Origin: an uncultured Mucispirillum sp. | GTDB taxonomy: Bacteria; Chrysiogenota; Deferribacteres; Deferribacterales; Mucispirillaceae | Direction of reading: 5' to 3' | Assembly (NCBI GenBank): GCA_944326705.1 | Contig: CALVEY010000013.1 | Location: 1-62,428, forward strand | Length of the DNA: 62,428 nt | Shown here: one piece after another, positions 52,210 through 61,816 of the stretch | Position numbering within the stretch: the first letter of the stretch is position 1 | How the letters are laid out: each line of letters begins with the position of its first letter | Translations under genes and position numbers: made by a program | The notes under the pieces: model-generated | Database searches by the model: none | What the model was told of the DNA's origin: nothing | The model's input: the letters and a program-made list of their open reading frames with translations, nothing else

Positions 52210-54765
52210 ATGAAATATAATCCATCTGCATTTGAATCAAAATGGCAAAAACGCTGGGAAGAAAATAATGTTTTTAAAAGAGAAGTTGATAACAGTAAAG
52301 AAAAATATTACTGTTTAGAAATGCTTCCATATCCATCAGGTAATATTCATATGGGACATGTTCGCAACTATTCTATTGGTGATGTTGTTTCTCGTTTTAA
52401 ATTTATGCAGGGCTTAAATGTTATTCATCCTATGGGCTGGGATGCTTTTGGTCTGCCTGCAGAAAATGCTGCAAAACAAAATAACAGACACCCTGCTGAC
52501 TGGACATATTCTAATATCGCTAATATGAAAGAGCAGCTTAAAAAACTTGGTTTTTCTTATGACTGGACAAGAGAAGTAGCGACTTGTGCTCCAGAATACT
52601 ATAAATGGGAACAAAAAATATTTATAGAATTATGGAAAAAAGGATTAGCTTATAAAAAGAAATCCCTTGTTAACTGGTGCCCTGAATGTGAAACAGTGCT
52701 TGCAAATGAACAGGTGGAAGATGGCCACTGCTGGAGATGTTCTTCTGTAGTAGAAATGAAAGAGCTGGAACAGTGGTTTTTAAAAATTACAGAATATGCA
52801 GATGAATTATTAGAATATACATATAAATTAAAAGGCTGGCCTGAAAAAGTTTTAACTATGCAGAGAAACTGGATAGGTAAATCTATTGGTGCAGAAATTA
52901 TTTTCAAATTTGCAGAAAGCGATAAAACAGTTACTGTTTTTACAACAAGACCAGATACTCTTTATGGTGCAACATTTATGCTTTTAGCACCAGAACACCC
53001 TATGGTTAAAGATTTACTTAAAGGCACAGAATACGAACAGGACGGCTTAAAATTTGTTGCCGATATTGCAAAACAAGATAAGGCAGATAGAACAGATAAC
53101 AAACAGAAAAAAGGTTTTTTCACTGGAAAATATGTAATAAATCCTGTAAATGATACAAAACTTCCAGTATATATTGCAAACTATGTATTAATGGATTATG
53201 GAACAGGTGCTGTTATGGCAGTTCCTGCCCACGATACAAGAGACTTTGAATTTGCAAAAGAATACAACCTTCCTATTAAAATAGTTATTCAGCCAGATGG
53301 TGAAGAATTAAATCCAGATAAAATGACTGAAGCATATACAGGAGCAGGAAAACTTGTAAATTCTGGAGAATTAAACGGCCTTGATTATGATGAAGCTAAA
53401 AAGAAAATAATAGAAAATCTTGCAAAAGATAATGCTGCAAAAGCATCTGTTAATTTTAGATTAAGAGACTGGGGTATTTCAAGACAGCGTTACTGGGGTG
53501 CACCTATCCCATTTGTATATTGTGATAAATGCGGTATGCAGCCAGTCAAAGAAGAAGATTTACCTGTTGAACTTCCTAAAAATGTAGATTTTAAATGCCA
53601 GGGTAATCCACTTGATACTGTAGAAGATTTTGTTAATACTACCTGCCCTGTATGTGGCGGCAAAGCAAAAAGAGAAACAGATACTATGGATACTTTTATG
53701 GAATCATCATGGTATTTCCTGCGATACTGTTCTCCAAAATGTGATACAAATATTTTTGATAAAAAAGAAGTAGACTACTGGATGCCTGTAGACCAGTATA
53801 TAGGCGGTGTTGAACATGCTGTTATGCACCTTTTATATGCAAGATTTTTTACAAAAGTTTTAAGAGATATGGGTTATCTTTCTTTTGATGAGCCATTTAC
53901 TAATCTTTTAACTCAAGGTATGGTTTGCAAAGAAACATGGAAATGTGAAAAAGACGGCTGGCTTTTCCCTACAGAAGTAAAAGACGGCAAATGCATAAAA
54001 TGCGGCAGCGATGCAGTAAAAGGCAGAGTAGAAAAAATGTCTAAATCTAAGAAAAATGTAGTAGACCCTGGCATATTAAATGACCAGTATGGAGCTGATA
54101 CTATAAGACTTTTCTCTGTTTTTGCAGCACCACCAGAAAATGAAATAGAATGGTCTGAAAATGGTGTTGAAGGCTGTTACAGATTTATTAACCGAGTATT
54201 CAGGCTTGTTGTATCAAATATTGATTTATTAAAATCATATAATAGTGAGCCAGTATTTGAAGGAGAAACAGCAAAAACTATTATTAGAGCAACACATGCA
54301 GCTATTAAAAAAGTAACAAATGATATTGCCAGATTTCAATTAAATACTGCAGTATCTGCTATTATGGAAATGGTTAATACTCTTTATCTTGCAGCAGATA
54401 AGCTTGAAAATGATAATGATAAAGCAGCATTTGCATTCAGCTTAAATACATTAATTACTATTTTAGCTCCTTTTACTCCACATGTGGCAGAAGAACTTCA
54501 TGAGCTTGCTGGTAAAACATCATTTATTGCAGAAAGCAAATGGCCGGAATATGATGATAAATATACAATATCTGATGAAATAGTTATTGTTGTCCAAATA
54601 AATGGCAAAGTAAGAGCAAACTTTACTTTCCCTAGAGATGCAGAAGAAAATACTGTTTTTGATACTGTTTTAAAAGACAGCAAAGTATTATCTTATCTTG
54701 AAGGAAAAGAGCTTGTTAAAAAAATATTTATTAAAAATAAACTTGTAAGCCTTGTGGTAAAATAA
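52210..54765 (+). CDS. leuS: Leucine--tRNA ligase
   Basis: LeuS charges tRNA-Leu and edits wrong amino acids. The 851-residue class I synthetase has the HIGH motif in NIHMGHVRNYS (about 47), GWDAFGLPAENAA, the CP1 editing domain with TTRPDTLYGATFM, a zinc-type CxxC...CxxC region, the KMSKS motif in VEKMSKSKKNV (about 608) and a C-terminal tRNA-binding domain. I start at ATG 52210 (GGTGAAAG upstream). The upstream in-frame start at 52165 would add 15 residues that do not fit the family. It ends in TAATG, sharing a base with the next gene's ATG. Confidence 0.97.
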   Translation: MKYNPSAFESKWQKRWEENNVFKREVDNSKEKYYCLEMLPYPSGNIHMGHVRNYSIGDVVSRFKFMQGLNVIHPMGWDAFGLPAENAAKQNNRHPADWTYSNIANMKEQLKKLGFSYDWTREVATCAPEYYKWEQKIFIELWKKGLAYKKKSLVNWCPECETVLANEQVEDGHCWRCSSVVEMKELEQWFLKITEYADELLEYTYKLKGWPEKVLTMQRNWIGKSIGAEIIFKFAESDKTVTVFTTRPDTLYGATFMLLAPEHPMVKDLLKGTEYEQDGLKFVADIAKQDKADRTDNKQKKGFFTGKYVINPVNDTKLPVYIANYVLMDYGTGAVMAVPAHDTRDFEFAKEYNLPIKIVIQPDGEELNPDKMTEAYTGAGKLVNSGELNGLDYDEAKKKIIENLAKDNAAKASVNFRLRDWGISRQRYWGAPIPFVYCDKCGMQPVKEEDLPVELPKNVDFKCQGNPLDTVEDFVNTTCPVCGGKAKRETDTMDTFMESSWYFLRYCSPKCDTNIFDKKEVDYWMPVDQYIGGVEHAVMHLLYARFFTKVLRDMGYLSFDEPFTNLLTQGMVCKETWKCEKDGWLFPTEVKDGKCIKCGSDAVKGRVEKMSKSKKNVVDPGILNDQYGADTIRLFSVFAAPPENEIEWSENGVEGCYRFINRVFRLVVSNIDLLKSYNSEPVFEGETAKTIIRATHAAIKKVTNDIARFQLNTAVSAIMEMVNTLYLAADKLENDNDKAAFAFSLNTLITILAPFTPHVAEELHELAGKTSFIAESKWPEYDDKYTISDEIVIVVQINGKVRANFTFPRDAEENTVFDTVLKDSKVLSYLEGKELVKKIFIKNKLVSLVVK

Positions 54766-55259
54766 TGAAAAAATTTCTGCTTACTGCATTATCATTACTA
54801 ATATTATCATCATGCGGCTATACTATGGCAGGGTTAAATAATGAAGTGCCTGTTAAATATTATATTAACACTGTCCATAATGATACAATTGATTCTACTA
54901 TTGGTGATATAGTGCAGTTAGAAGCAGAACGGTTTTTCTTAAAATATAATGAACTTGCTTCTTATAAGCAGGCTACATATTTTATGGATATAATGATTTC
55001 TAACTTAGAATATGTTAACCCTATTCTAACAGCTACAGACCAGGCAACTGCCACATATATTTCCTATAATATGACTATTGTTGTAACAGATATTGATGGT
55101 AAAGAAATATATACATGGAACACTACAACATCAACAAGCTTTTCTATTACATCAAATGTGGCTCGCACGCTGCAGACAAGAGACCGTAAACTAAAAAGTA
55201 ATATAGAAGATGATTTAACAACCTTTAGATTAAGAATAAGCCGTAAGGTTTATAAGTAG
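54765..55259 (+). CDS. lptE: LptE-like LPS assembly lipoprotein
   Basis: The 164-residue protein has a lipoprotein signal ending LILSSCGYTMAG (acylated Cys about 17), followed by an LptE-type domain with VYKYY-like strands (VPVKYYINTVHN) and a C-terminal ITSNVARTLQTRDRKLKSNI helix. LptE supports LptD in placing lipopolysaccharide in the outer membrane. The order leuS-lptE-holA is found in many Gram-negative genomes, which supports the call. Confidence 0.86.
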   Translation: MKKFLLTALSLLILSSCGYTMAGLNNEVPVKYYINTVHNDTIDSTIGDIVQLEAERFFLKYNELASYKQATYFMDIMISNLEYVNPILTATDQATATYISYNMTIVVTDIDGKEIYTWNTTTSTSFSITSNVARTLQTRDRKLKSNIEDDLTTFRLRISRKVYK

Positions 55260-55268
55260 CTGGTATAT

Positions 55269-56171
55269 ATGGAAAAATATTTTATAACTGGTTCAAGTTA
55301 TTTTATTGATAAAAATATTAAATTATTTACACCAAAAGATGAAGATTTAGATTTAGAAATATTTTTTGGTGATGAACTTAATAAAGAAGACTTTTTAAGT
55401 TATATCAATTCTGTAGATTTATTTGGCAGTCCAAAAGCTGCAATTCTCAGAAATGCAGGCAGAATTAAAGATATTGAACAGCTTGCAGAAATAATGTCTA
55501 AATGTTCTGAAACAACATTAATAATCACTACCCCTGTTAAAGATAAAATAGACCAGTCGTTAGTTAAAATATTTAAAAATAATAATTTTAAAGTATTTGC
55601 AGAAGAACAAAAAAAAGCAAAAGCCACTATAGATGATGTTATTGATATTTTTAGGGAAAAAAATATTAAATTAAGTAAGGAACAGGCAGAAATACTACTT
55701 AGTAAATGCTTAAATAATTTAAGTATGGTATCCCATGAAGCAGAAAAGCTTGAAACATATATATTAGGTCAAAAAGAAAAAGTACCTGTATCTACCCTTT
55801 TAGACCAGCTTTCTGGTGAAAAAGAAGAAACTATTTTTGCACTAACTGATGCTTTTGGTATGCGTGATGTAAAAACAGCGCTTAAAGTATACAGCACTAT
55901 GGAACAAAGTTATGACAGTAATTTTAAAATATTCTTTGCTCTGTCAAAACGTATAATGCAGCTTTATTTATTAAATATTGATGAAGAATACTTAAAACAA
56001 GTCCACCCTTTTCAACTTTCTAAAATAAAAGAACAGCAAAGGAAATGGAAAATAAAAGAAATTGTAAAAGCTATTGATACTATTTCAGAACTTGACAAAG
56101 ATATAAAAATTGGTTTAAAAAGTATAGATAATGCAGTTGTATCAGCCATTATTTCAGTAGATAAATTATAA
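55269..56171 (+). CDS. holA: DNA polymerase III subunit delta
   Basis: HolA is the clamp-loader subunit that opens the sliding clamp. The 300-residue protein has weak N-terminal similarity (YFITGSSYFIDKNIKLFT) but a typical C-terminal half: LSMVSHEAEKLETYI, SGEKEETIFALTDAFGMRDV and LYLLNIDEEYLKQVHPFQLSK. The gene order after lptE supports it. The middle delta-prime-like ATPase fold lacks a Walker motif, as is normal for delta. Confidence 0.85.
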   Translation: MEKYFITGSSYFIDKNIKLFTPKDEDLDLEIFFGDELNKEDFLSYINSVDLFGSPKAAILRNAGRIKDIEQLAEIMSKCSETTLIITTPVKDKIDQSLVKIFKNNNFKVFAEEQKKAKATIDDVIDIFREKNIKLSKEQAEILLSKCLNNLSMVSHEAEKLETYILGQKEKVPVSTLLDQLSGEKEETIFALTDAFGMRDVKTALKVYSTMEQSYDSNFKIFFALSKRIMQLYLLNIDEEYLKQVHPFQLSKIKEQQRKWKIKEIVKAIDTISELDKDIKIGLKSIDNAVVSAIISVDKL

Positions 56172-56190
56172 TATATATTTTGAGGATATT

Positions 56191-57297
56191 TTGAATACAC
56201 TTCCAGTAGCTGTTATACCAGCATATAAACCGCTTCCTGTAGTTATTAATATTGCAAAAGAATTAATGAACTCTAAATCATTCCAAGGTGTAGTATGTGT
56301 AAATGACGGCAGCGGAAAAGAATTTGATTATATATTTACAGAGCTTAAAACATTAGGAGTAATAGTAGAAACACATGCTGTAAATCTAGGAAAAGGAACA
56401 GCTTTAAAAACAGGATTTAATGCTGCACTAAATTATTTTCCAGAATGCTGCGGCGTTGTTACTTTAGATGCTGACGGACAGCATTTAAGTAAAGATGTTA
56501 TAAATATTGCAGATAATTTATTAAAAACTCATAATACTTTAATTACTGGCGGCAGAGTATTTGATAATAAAGACATACCTCTTAGAAGCAGATTTGGAAA
56601 TAAACTTACTAAAGTTATTTTCAGGCTGTTTTCTGGGGTTAAAATAAATGATACTCAAACTGGGCTTAGAGGCATACCCGCATCTCTTTTACCTGATTTA
56701 ATAAAACTGAAAACTACAGGATATGATTTTGAGCTTGATATGCTCATCTTTGCAAAGGAAAAACACATTACTATAAAAGAAATACCTATTACTACAGTAT
56801 ATGAAAACGGCAACTCATCATCTCATTTTAATCCAGTATTAGATTCATTAAGAATATATTTTGTATTTTTCAGATATTTATGGGTTGCTGTATTATCATT
56901 TATTATTGATTTTACAATGCTTGAAATATTTATGAAAATCCTTGAAGTGCCTGATGCACCAAGTAATAATCAAATTGAACAGATAAGCCTTACAGTAATC
57001 ACTGCTAATGTGTTAGCCCGTCTTGTATCATCTACCTTTAATTTTATTTTAAACAGACGGTTTGTTTTTAAATCAAATGCTAATGTATTTGATGAATATA
57101 AAAAATACTTTGTATTAGTTATATATGTTCTTATTATAAATAATGCAGTATTTTACTTTCTTTTAAATAATGATGCTCTGCAGGATATAACAGGGTTAGG
57201 TGCTGTATTTTTAGAAATTACTAAACTTATTACAGAATTAATCACATTCTTTATTACTTTTGTTATTTCAAGGACTATTATATTTAAAGATAAATAA
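56191..57297 (+). CDS. Glycosyltransferase family 2 fused to a GtrA-like membrane domain
   Basis: The 368-residue protein has an N-terminal GT2 domain (about 1-225): VIPAYKP, VNDGSGKEFDY, LGKGTALKTGFNAAL, TLDADGQH (DxD-type), TQTGLRGIP and YDFELDMLI, typical of polyprenyl-phosphate mannose/glucose transferases. The C-terminal ~140 residues are a four-helix GtrA-like flippase domain (FIIDFTMLEIF ... NFILNRRFVFKS). The two domains probably make and flip a lipid-linked sugar. The start is TTG 56191 with GAGGA upstream. It is followed by a strong terminator. Confidence 0.88.
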   Translation: MNTLPVAVIPAYKPLPVVINIAKELMNSKSFQGVVCVNDGSGKEFDYIFTELKTLGVIVETHAVNLGKGTALKTGFNAALNYFPECCGVVTLDADGQHLSKDVINIADNLLKTHNTLITGGRVFDNKDIPLRSRFGNKLTKVIFRLFSGVKINDTQTGLRGIPASLLPDLIKLKTTGYDFELDMLIFAKEKHITIKEIPITTVYENGNSSSHFNPVLDSLRIYFVFFRYLWVAVLSFIIDFTMLEIFMKILEVPDAPSNNQIEQISLTVITANVLARLVSSTFNFILNRRFVFKSNANVFDEYKKYFVLVIYVLIINNAVFYFLLNNDALQDITGLGAVFLEITKLITELITFFITFVISRTIIFKDK

Positions 57298-57306
57298 TAA
57301 ATATAT

Positions 57307-57342
57307 AAACTGCTGAACTTATGTAAATGCAGCAGTTTTTTT
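57307..57342 (+). terminator. Rho-independent terminator after the glycosyltransferase gene
   Basis: AAACTGCTG (57307-57315) pairs with CAGCAGTTT (57330-57338); the T-run continues to 57342. Confidence 0.85.
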
Positions 57343-57790
57343 ATATAAATATAACTTTTGTACTGTATTCTTTTAATATTAAGGAGATAGCTGGAAATTC
57401 TTTACTATTATAATTATAAATCCAGCAAATAAAAGAGATAAGAGCTTTAAGACTATCTTTGTTCTTTTTTACTTGTTTTATATAAATAAAATCCTTTATA
57501 ACACGGTATATAATATTAATACACATATTATATCTGTATCATCAAAAGTCTGTTTCGCTCATTCATTATAATATATGTTCTTTATAACTTCAGCTTTTGT
57601 TCTATAATATATTATTAAATAACAGCTTTCTACTTTCTTTATCCTTTTTAACTCCATAAAACTTGCTGTTATCCCATACAATATCATCTAAATCAAAATC
57701 TGGAATTTTATATTTATTACTTAGATATTTCGATATAAGTTTTTCTTAAACTGCTGCAGCCTGTTATTTCTGTTTTTTATAATCATTTAC
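57343..57790 (-). pseudogene. Possible decayed coding sequence in the trmL downstream region
   Basis: On the minus strand, one frame (57790 down to 57343) gives protein-like stretches broken by stops: about 45 codons reading KYKIPDFDLDDIVWDNSKFY then GVKKDKESRKLLFNN, and a second open run of 61 codons (57526-57341) in the same frame. Another frame holds a run with RTKAEVIKNIYYNE. The mix of frames and stops suggests a frameshifted remnant of a small gene. I cannot name it. Chance in AT-rich DNA is possible. Confidence 0.3.
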
Positions 57791-57800
57791 CATAAATCAT

Positions 57801-58262
57801 TTAGAATAAATTAGGAAAATTTAATTTATGCAGTAAATGGTATGATACAATTGCCGCAGATGATGAAAGATTTAAACTTCTAAAACCTGTTTTCATAGGT
57901 ATTCTATAAAGCCTTTCTTTATATTTTTCATATACAAACTTAGGAAATCCAGCCCCTTCACTTCCAAAAAGAATATCTATCTTATTATTTGGGTTTATAG
58001 TAATTTCAGTATAATTTTTATGACCTTTTGTGCTTATTGCATAAAAATTATTATCTTCTTCAAAATATTCATCTAAAGTTTTTATATGGGTAACATTTAC
58101 ATGCTCCCAGTAATCCATAGCAGCTCTTTTTAAATGTTTATCATCAATTGAAAACCCAAGCCTTCCAACTAATATAAGCTCTATACCAGTAGAAGCGCAC
58201 AGCCGTGCAATATTACCAGTATTTTGAGGTATTTCAGGCTCTAATAATACTATTCTAAACAT
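57801..58262 (-). CDS. trmL: tRNA (cytidine(34)-2'-O)-methyltransferase
   Basis: TrmL methylates the wobble base of tRNA-Leu. The 153-residue SPOUT protein has VLLEPEIPQNTGNIARLCAS, LILVGRLGFSIDDKHLKRAAMD, DILFGSEGAGFPKFV and RIPMKTGFRSLNLSSSAAIV, the knot-forming motifs of the family. It is last in the proBA-nadD-rsfS group, 26 bases after rsfS. Confidence 0.94.
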   Translation of the reverse strand: MFRIVLLEPEIPQNTGNIARLCASTGIELILVGRLGFSIDDKHLKRAAMDYWEHVNVTHIKTLDEYFEEDNNFYAISTKGHKNYTEITINPNNKIDILFGSEGAGFPKFVYEKYKERLYRIPMKTGFRSLNLSSSAAIVSYHLLHKLNFPNLF

Positions 58263-58288
58263 ATAAACACCTTTTTAGTATATTATAT

Positions 58289-58621
58289 TTATATTTTAGG
58301 GCAGCCTCCCCAAATAGATTCAAGATTATAAAATTCTCTTTCGTTTTTACGCATTACATGTACAATAATATCGCCATAATCTATACAAACCCATACACCA
58401 TGTTCTGTTCCTTCATGATATACTGGGTGAATATCTTCTTTTTTAAGCTCAACACTTACATATTCTGCTAATGCTTTAACATGAGTATCAACATTACCTG
58501 TTGCAATTATCATATAATCTGCAATAGTAGATTTTTCTCCAATATAAAAGCATACTATATCTTCGCCTTTTTTATCATCTAAAAGTTCTTTAATTTTTAA
58601 TGCTAATTCTTTTGTTTCCAT
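58289..58621 (-). CDS. rsfS: Ribosomal silencing factor RsfS
   Basis: RsfS blocks joining of ribosomal subunits when nutrients are low. The 110-residue protein has ADYMIIATGNVDTHVKALAE, HEGTEHGVWVCIDYGDIIVH (near-complete family signature, with VHVMRKNEREFYNLES following). Its ATG shares one base with the nadD stop (TAATG). The nadD-rsfS pairing is common. Confidence 0.95.
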   Translation of the reverse strand: METKELALKIKELLDDKKGEDIVCFYIGEKSTIADYMIIATGNVDTHVKALAEYVSVELKKEDIHPVYHEGTEHGVWVCIDYGDIIVHVMRKNEREFYNLESIWGGCPKI

Positions 58622-59229
58622 TATACCTCTTTATTATATAAGTTATTATTAATAATATATTCTGCAACAAGAGAAGGCAGATATTCAAGATATTTTTTTA
58701 TACCTCTTCTTATTTCACTGCTTGAAATATAAAATGAATCTATTTCAAAAAGCTCTATTTTATCTTTATCTGCAATCCTTTTTTTTATATCATCTGGTAC
58801 ACTTTCTATCATATTTTTAAAAGAATTACCTGGACGGCAGCCTATTATAAAATATGCTAAATCAAATAACTTCTTATAATTATACCATTTTTCAATACTT
58901 GCAAATATATCACTGCCTACTAAAAAATATATATTATCATTAGGATATATTTCTTTTAACGCAGATAGTGAGTTATAAGTGTATGATAAATCATTTAATT
59001 TTGCTTCTATATCTGTAACATCAAACTTACTGCCAAGCCCATTTAATGCAAGCTTTACCATATTCAGCCTGTGAGTAAAAGAAGCAGTATGGTTTGATTT
59101 ATGGGGCGGCTCTTTTGATACCATAAATAACAGCTTATCAAAATTAAATCTTTTAACAGCTGACTGAGCTATTGCAATATGTCCTTTATGAACAGGGTCA
59201 AAAGCCCCGCCAAAAATACAAATATCCAT
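58621..59229 (-). CDS. nadD: Nicotinate-nucleotide adenylyltransferase
   Basis: NadD makes deamido-NAD from nicotinate mononucleotide and ATP. The 202-residue protein has FGGAFDPVHKGHI (HxGH motif), a substrate loop with KEPPHKSNHTASFTHRLNMV, FLVGSDIFASIEKWYNYKKL, and the C-terminal YISSSEIRRGI (the SSTxIR equivalent). Its ATG shares one base with the proA stop. Confidence 0.95.
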   Translation of the reverse strand: MDICIFGGAFDPVHKGHIAIAQSAVKRFNFDKLLFMVSKEPPHKSNHTASFTHRLNMVKLALNGLGSKFDVTDIEAKLNDLSYTYNSLSALKEIYPNDNIYFLVGSDIFASIEKWYNYKKLFDLAYFIIGCRPGNSFKNMIESVPDDIKKRIADKDKIELFEIDSFYISSSEIRRGIKKYLEYLPSLVAEYIINNNLYNKEV

Positions 59230-60470
59230 TATCCACGCAGCTGTCCGCTGCCATATATTAAATATTTAGTAGTAGTTAAATCTTCTGCACCCATAGGTCC
59301 TCTTACATGAAGCTTTTGCGTGCTAATACCTATTTCTGCACCAAGACCAAATTCACCGCCGTCCGTAAACCTTGTAGATGCATTAACATATACAGCAGCA
59401 GAATCTACTTCATTTAAAAATTTTTCTGCATTGTTATAGTTTGTTGTAACTATTGCATCGCTGTGACCTGAGCCGTATTTATTAATATGATTAATGGCTT
59501 CCTGTAGATTTTCAACTACTTTTATAGAAAGTATCATATCATGATATTCTGTATAATAATCTTCTTCAATAGCAGGTCTGCAGTCTACATATTTCAATGT
59601 TTCAGGACAGCCCCTTAAATCCACATCTACATCTTGGAACATCTCTGCAATTTCCGGCAGTATTTTATCAGCTATATTTTTATGAACAAGCAGTGTTTCC
59701 ATAGCATTACATGCACTTGGACGCTGCACTTTTGCATTAAAAGCAATAGATAGAGCCTGCTGAAATTCTGCACTTTCATCTATAAATGTATGACATACAC
59801 CTTTATCGTGCATAATAACAGGAATTCTTGCATTATCTACTACAAAATTAATAAGCCCTTCCCCGCCTCGTGGAATAATTACATCAATTAACCCTTTTGC
59901 CTGAGCCATATCTTTAATAATATTTCTATCAGTATCTTGAATAAAGTAAATAATATCTTTAGAAAATCCTGCTTTTTCAAGTGAATCTGAAATAATTTCA
60001 GCAAGTATTTTATTAGAGTTTAATGCTTCCTTTCCGCCTCTTAATACTGCACCATTGCCTGATTTTATACATAATGCAGCACTGTCAATTGTTACATTAG
60101 GGCGTGATTCATAAATAATACCTGCAACACCAAGGGGAACTCTGACTTTTCTTATTTTTAAGCCATTAGGGCGTGTAGAACCTGTTATTACTTCCCCTAT
60201 TACTTCTTTCTGCATAGATATCTCATTAACTGCCTTAATCATACTGTCTATTTCTTTATCAGTTAACCTAAGCCTGTCTATCATTGCAGAGCTTAATTCC
60301 ATATCTTCTGCATTATTAATATCTATTTTATTAATTTTTTTAATTTCTTCCCGTCTTTCATTTAGCAGTAATGCAATATTTGATAAGACTGCCTGTCTAT
60401 CTGGTGCTGATGATACAGCAAGTGTATGAGCATCTTTTTTTGTTTTTGCAAGCTGTTCCATTAAATCCAT
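59229..60470 (-). CDS. proA: Gamma-glutamyl phosphate reductase
   Basis: ProA reduces glutamyl 5-phosphate to the semialdehyde on the proline route. The 413-residue protein has VPLGVAGIIYESRPNVTIDS, KSGNGAVLRGGKEA, VIIPRGGEGLINFV and the catalytic Cys in QRPSACNAMETLLVH, then TRFTDGGEFGLGAEIGISTQ. It lies 15 bases after proB. Confidence 0.97.
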   Translation of the reverse strand: MDLMEQLAKTKKDAHTLAVSSAPDRQAVLSNIALLLNERREEIKKINKIDINNAEDMELSSAMIDRLRLTDKEIDSMIKAVNEISMQKEVIGEVITGSTRPNGLKIRKVRVPLGVAGIIYESRPNVTIDSAALCIKSGNGAVLRGGKEALNSNKILAEIISDSLEKAGFSKDIIYFIQDTDRNIIKDMAQAKGLIDVIIPRGGEGLINFVVDNARIPVIMHDKGVCHTFIDESAEFQQALSIAFNAKVQRPSACNAMETLLVHKNIADKILPEIAEMFQDVDVDLRGCPETLKYVDCRPAIEEDYYTEYHDMILSIKVVENLQEAINHINKYGSGHSDAIVTTNYNNAEKFLNEVDSAAVYVNASTRFTDGGEFGLGAEIGISTQKLHVRGPMGAEDLTTTKYLIYGSGQLRG

Positions 60471-60485
60471 ATTATTTACCCTTAT

Positions 60486-61607
60486 TTAGATTAAAAGCAA
60501 ATCATCTTTATGTATGACTTCATCTGATATTTTATAACCTAAAATATCATATATTTCTGATGATGCTTTTCCCATAATTTTTAATAAATCAGCAGAAGAA
60601 TACCTTGTTTTACCTCTAGCAATCTCTCTATTATTATTTATAATAGATACAACTGCTCCTGCTTGAAATTTGCCGCTAATATTAATTATACCTTTTGCAA
60701 GCAGTGATTTATTATCTAAAAGTGCTTTATCAGCACCATCATCTATTATAACAGCTCCTTTTGGAATAGCAGCATAACCTATCCAAAACTTACGCTTTTT
60801 AATGGAAGAAACACTTTGATAAAAATATGTGCCTATATCATCTTCTTTAAAGAATTTTTCTATATTTTCAGGCTCCATACCTCTGATAATGGCTACTTCA
60901 CACCCTGCTTCAAGTGCTTTTTTAGCAGCCTGTATTTTTGATTTCATACCACCTGTGCCCACAGAAGATATACTTCCACCTGCACTGTCCATAATATCAT
61001 CGTTTATATATTCTACTTTATGTATTATTTTAGCATTTTTATCTTTTGAAGGGTCTGCAGTATAAAGACCATCTACATCTGATAATATAAGCAGCAAATC
61101 TCCATCAACAATACCTGCAACTAATGCACCAAGATTATCATTATCTCCAAAAGATTCTATATATTTTAATTCATCAACTATAATTGTATCATTTTCATTA
61201 ATAATAGGTATAACTCCCAGCTCTAAAAGTCTTTTTAATGCTGAGCGGGCATGAAGATACCTTTTTCTATTTGATAAATCATCTTTTGTAAGCAGCACTT
61301 GTGCCACATTAATATTATACTGAGCAAACGCCTGTTCATAAGTCCATATTAAACGTGCCTGACCAACAGCAGCTGAAGCCTGCTTATCAACAATATCTTT
61401 TGGACGAGATGGAAACCCCAGCAGTTTAAACCCTGAAGCTACTGCCCCAGAAGATACAATTACAATATTTGGTATAGTCTGTTTTAATTTTGCAATATGA
61501 TAAACTAATGATGCTATTCTAGCACTGTTAAGACCAAGGTCATTACCTGATAAAATAGAACTTCCTATTTTAATGATTAATGTTTTTACATCTGTTTTAG
61601 AGTGCAT
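60486..61607 (-). CDS. proB: Glutamate 5-kinase
   Basis: ProB phosphorylates glutamate, the first step of proline synthesis. The 373-residue protein has an amino acid kinase domain (IIKIGSSILSG, VSSGAVASGF, FGDNDNLGALVAG, LLILSDVDGLYTADP, GTGGMKSKIQAA) and a C-terminal PUA domain (about 280-365). It begins 39 bases after tRNA-Gln on the same strand, so the tRNA and proBA may be one transcript. Confidence 0.96.
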   Translation of the reverse strand: MHSKTDVKTLIIKIGSSILSGNDLGLNSARIASLVYHIAKLKQTIPNIVIVSSGAVASGFKLLGFPSRPKDIVDKQASAAVGQARLIWTYEQAFAQYNINVAQVLLTKDDLSNRKRYLHARSALKRLLELGVIPIINENDTIIVDELKYIESFGDNDNLGALVAGIVDGDLLLILSDVDGLYTADPSKDKNAKIIHKVEYINDDIMDSAGGSISSVGTGGMKSKIQAAKKALEAGCEVAIIRGMEPENIEKFFKEDDIGTYFYQSVSSIKKRKFWIGYAAIPKGAVIIDDGADKALLDNKSLLAKGIINISGKFQAGAVVSIINNNREIARGKTRYSSADLLKIMGKASSEIYDILGYKISDEVIHKDDLLLI

Positions 61608-61646
61608 ACTTTTAGACCCTGAATATATGAAAAATAGATAAAAAAA

Positions 61647-61721
61647 TGGCTGGGGCAGAAGGATTCGAACCTCCGGATGGCGGGACCAAAACCCGCTGCC
61701 TTACCACTTGGCGATGCCCCA
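61647..61721 (-). tRNA. tRNA-Gln (anticodon TTG)
   Basis: Read on the minus strand the 75-base tRNA begins TGGGGCA and ends TGCCCCA-G-CCA with an encoded CCA. The anticodon stem GCGGG/CCCGC encloses the loop TTTTGGT, giving anticodon TTG (reads CAA/CAG, Gln). The T-arm has GGTTCGAATCC. A promoter lies just upstream, and proB follows on the same strand. Confidence 0.97.
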
Positions 61722-61737
61722 GCGTTGTGTGTAGGAA

Positions 61738-61766
61738 TAAATAATATATTTTTTTTAATTCGTCAA
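61738..61766 (-). promoter_or_regulatory. Putative promoter of tRNA-Gln (and possibly proBA)
   Basis: On the minus strand TTGACG (61766-61761), a 17-base spacer and TATTTA (61743-61738), about 17 bases ahead of the tRNA. Confidence 0.65.
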
Positions 61767-61816
61767 GAACTTTTTTTATATTTTTTAAAAAATATTTTAA
61801 AGTCCTTATTTATTAA

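Noticed and set aside
57341-57526. 61-codon minus-strand frame as an intact gene
   Set aside because: No ribosome site, no recognisable features, and it overlaps the glycosyltransferase terminator; it is treated as part of a possible remnant.
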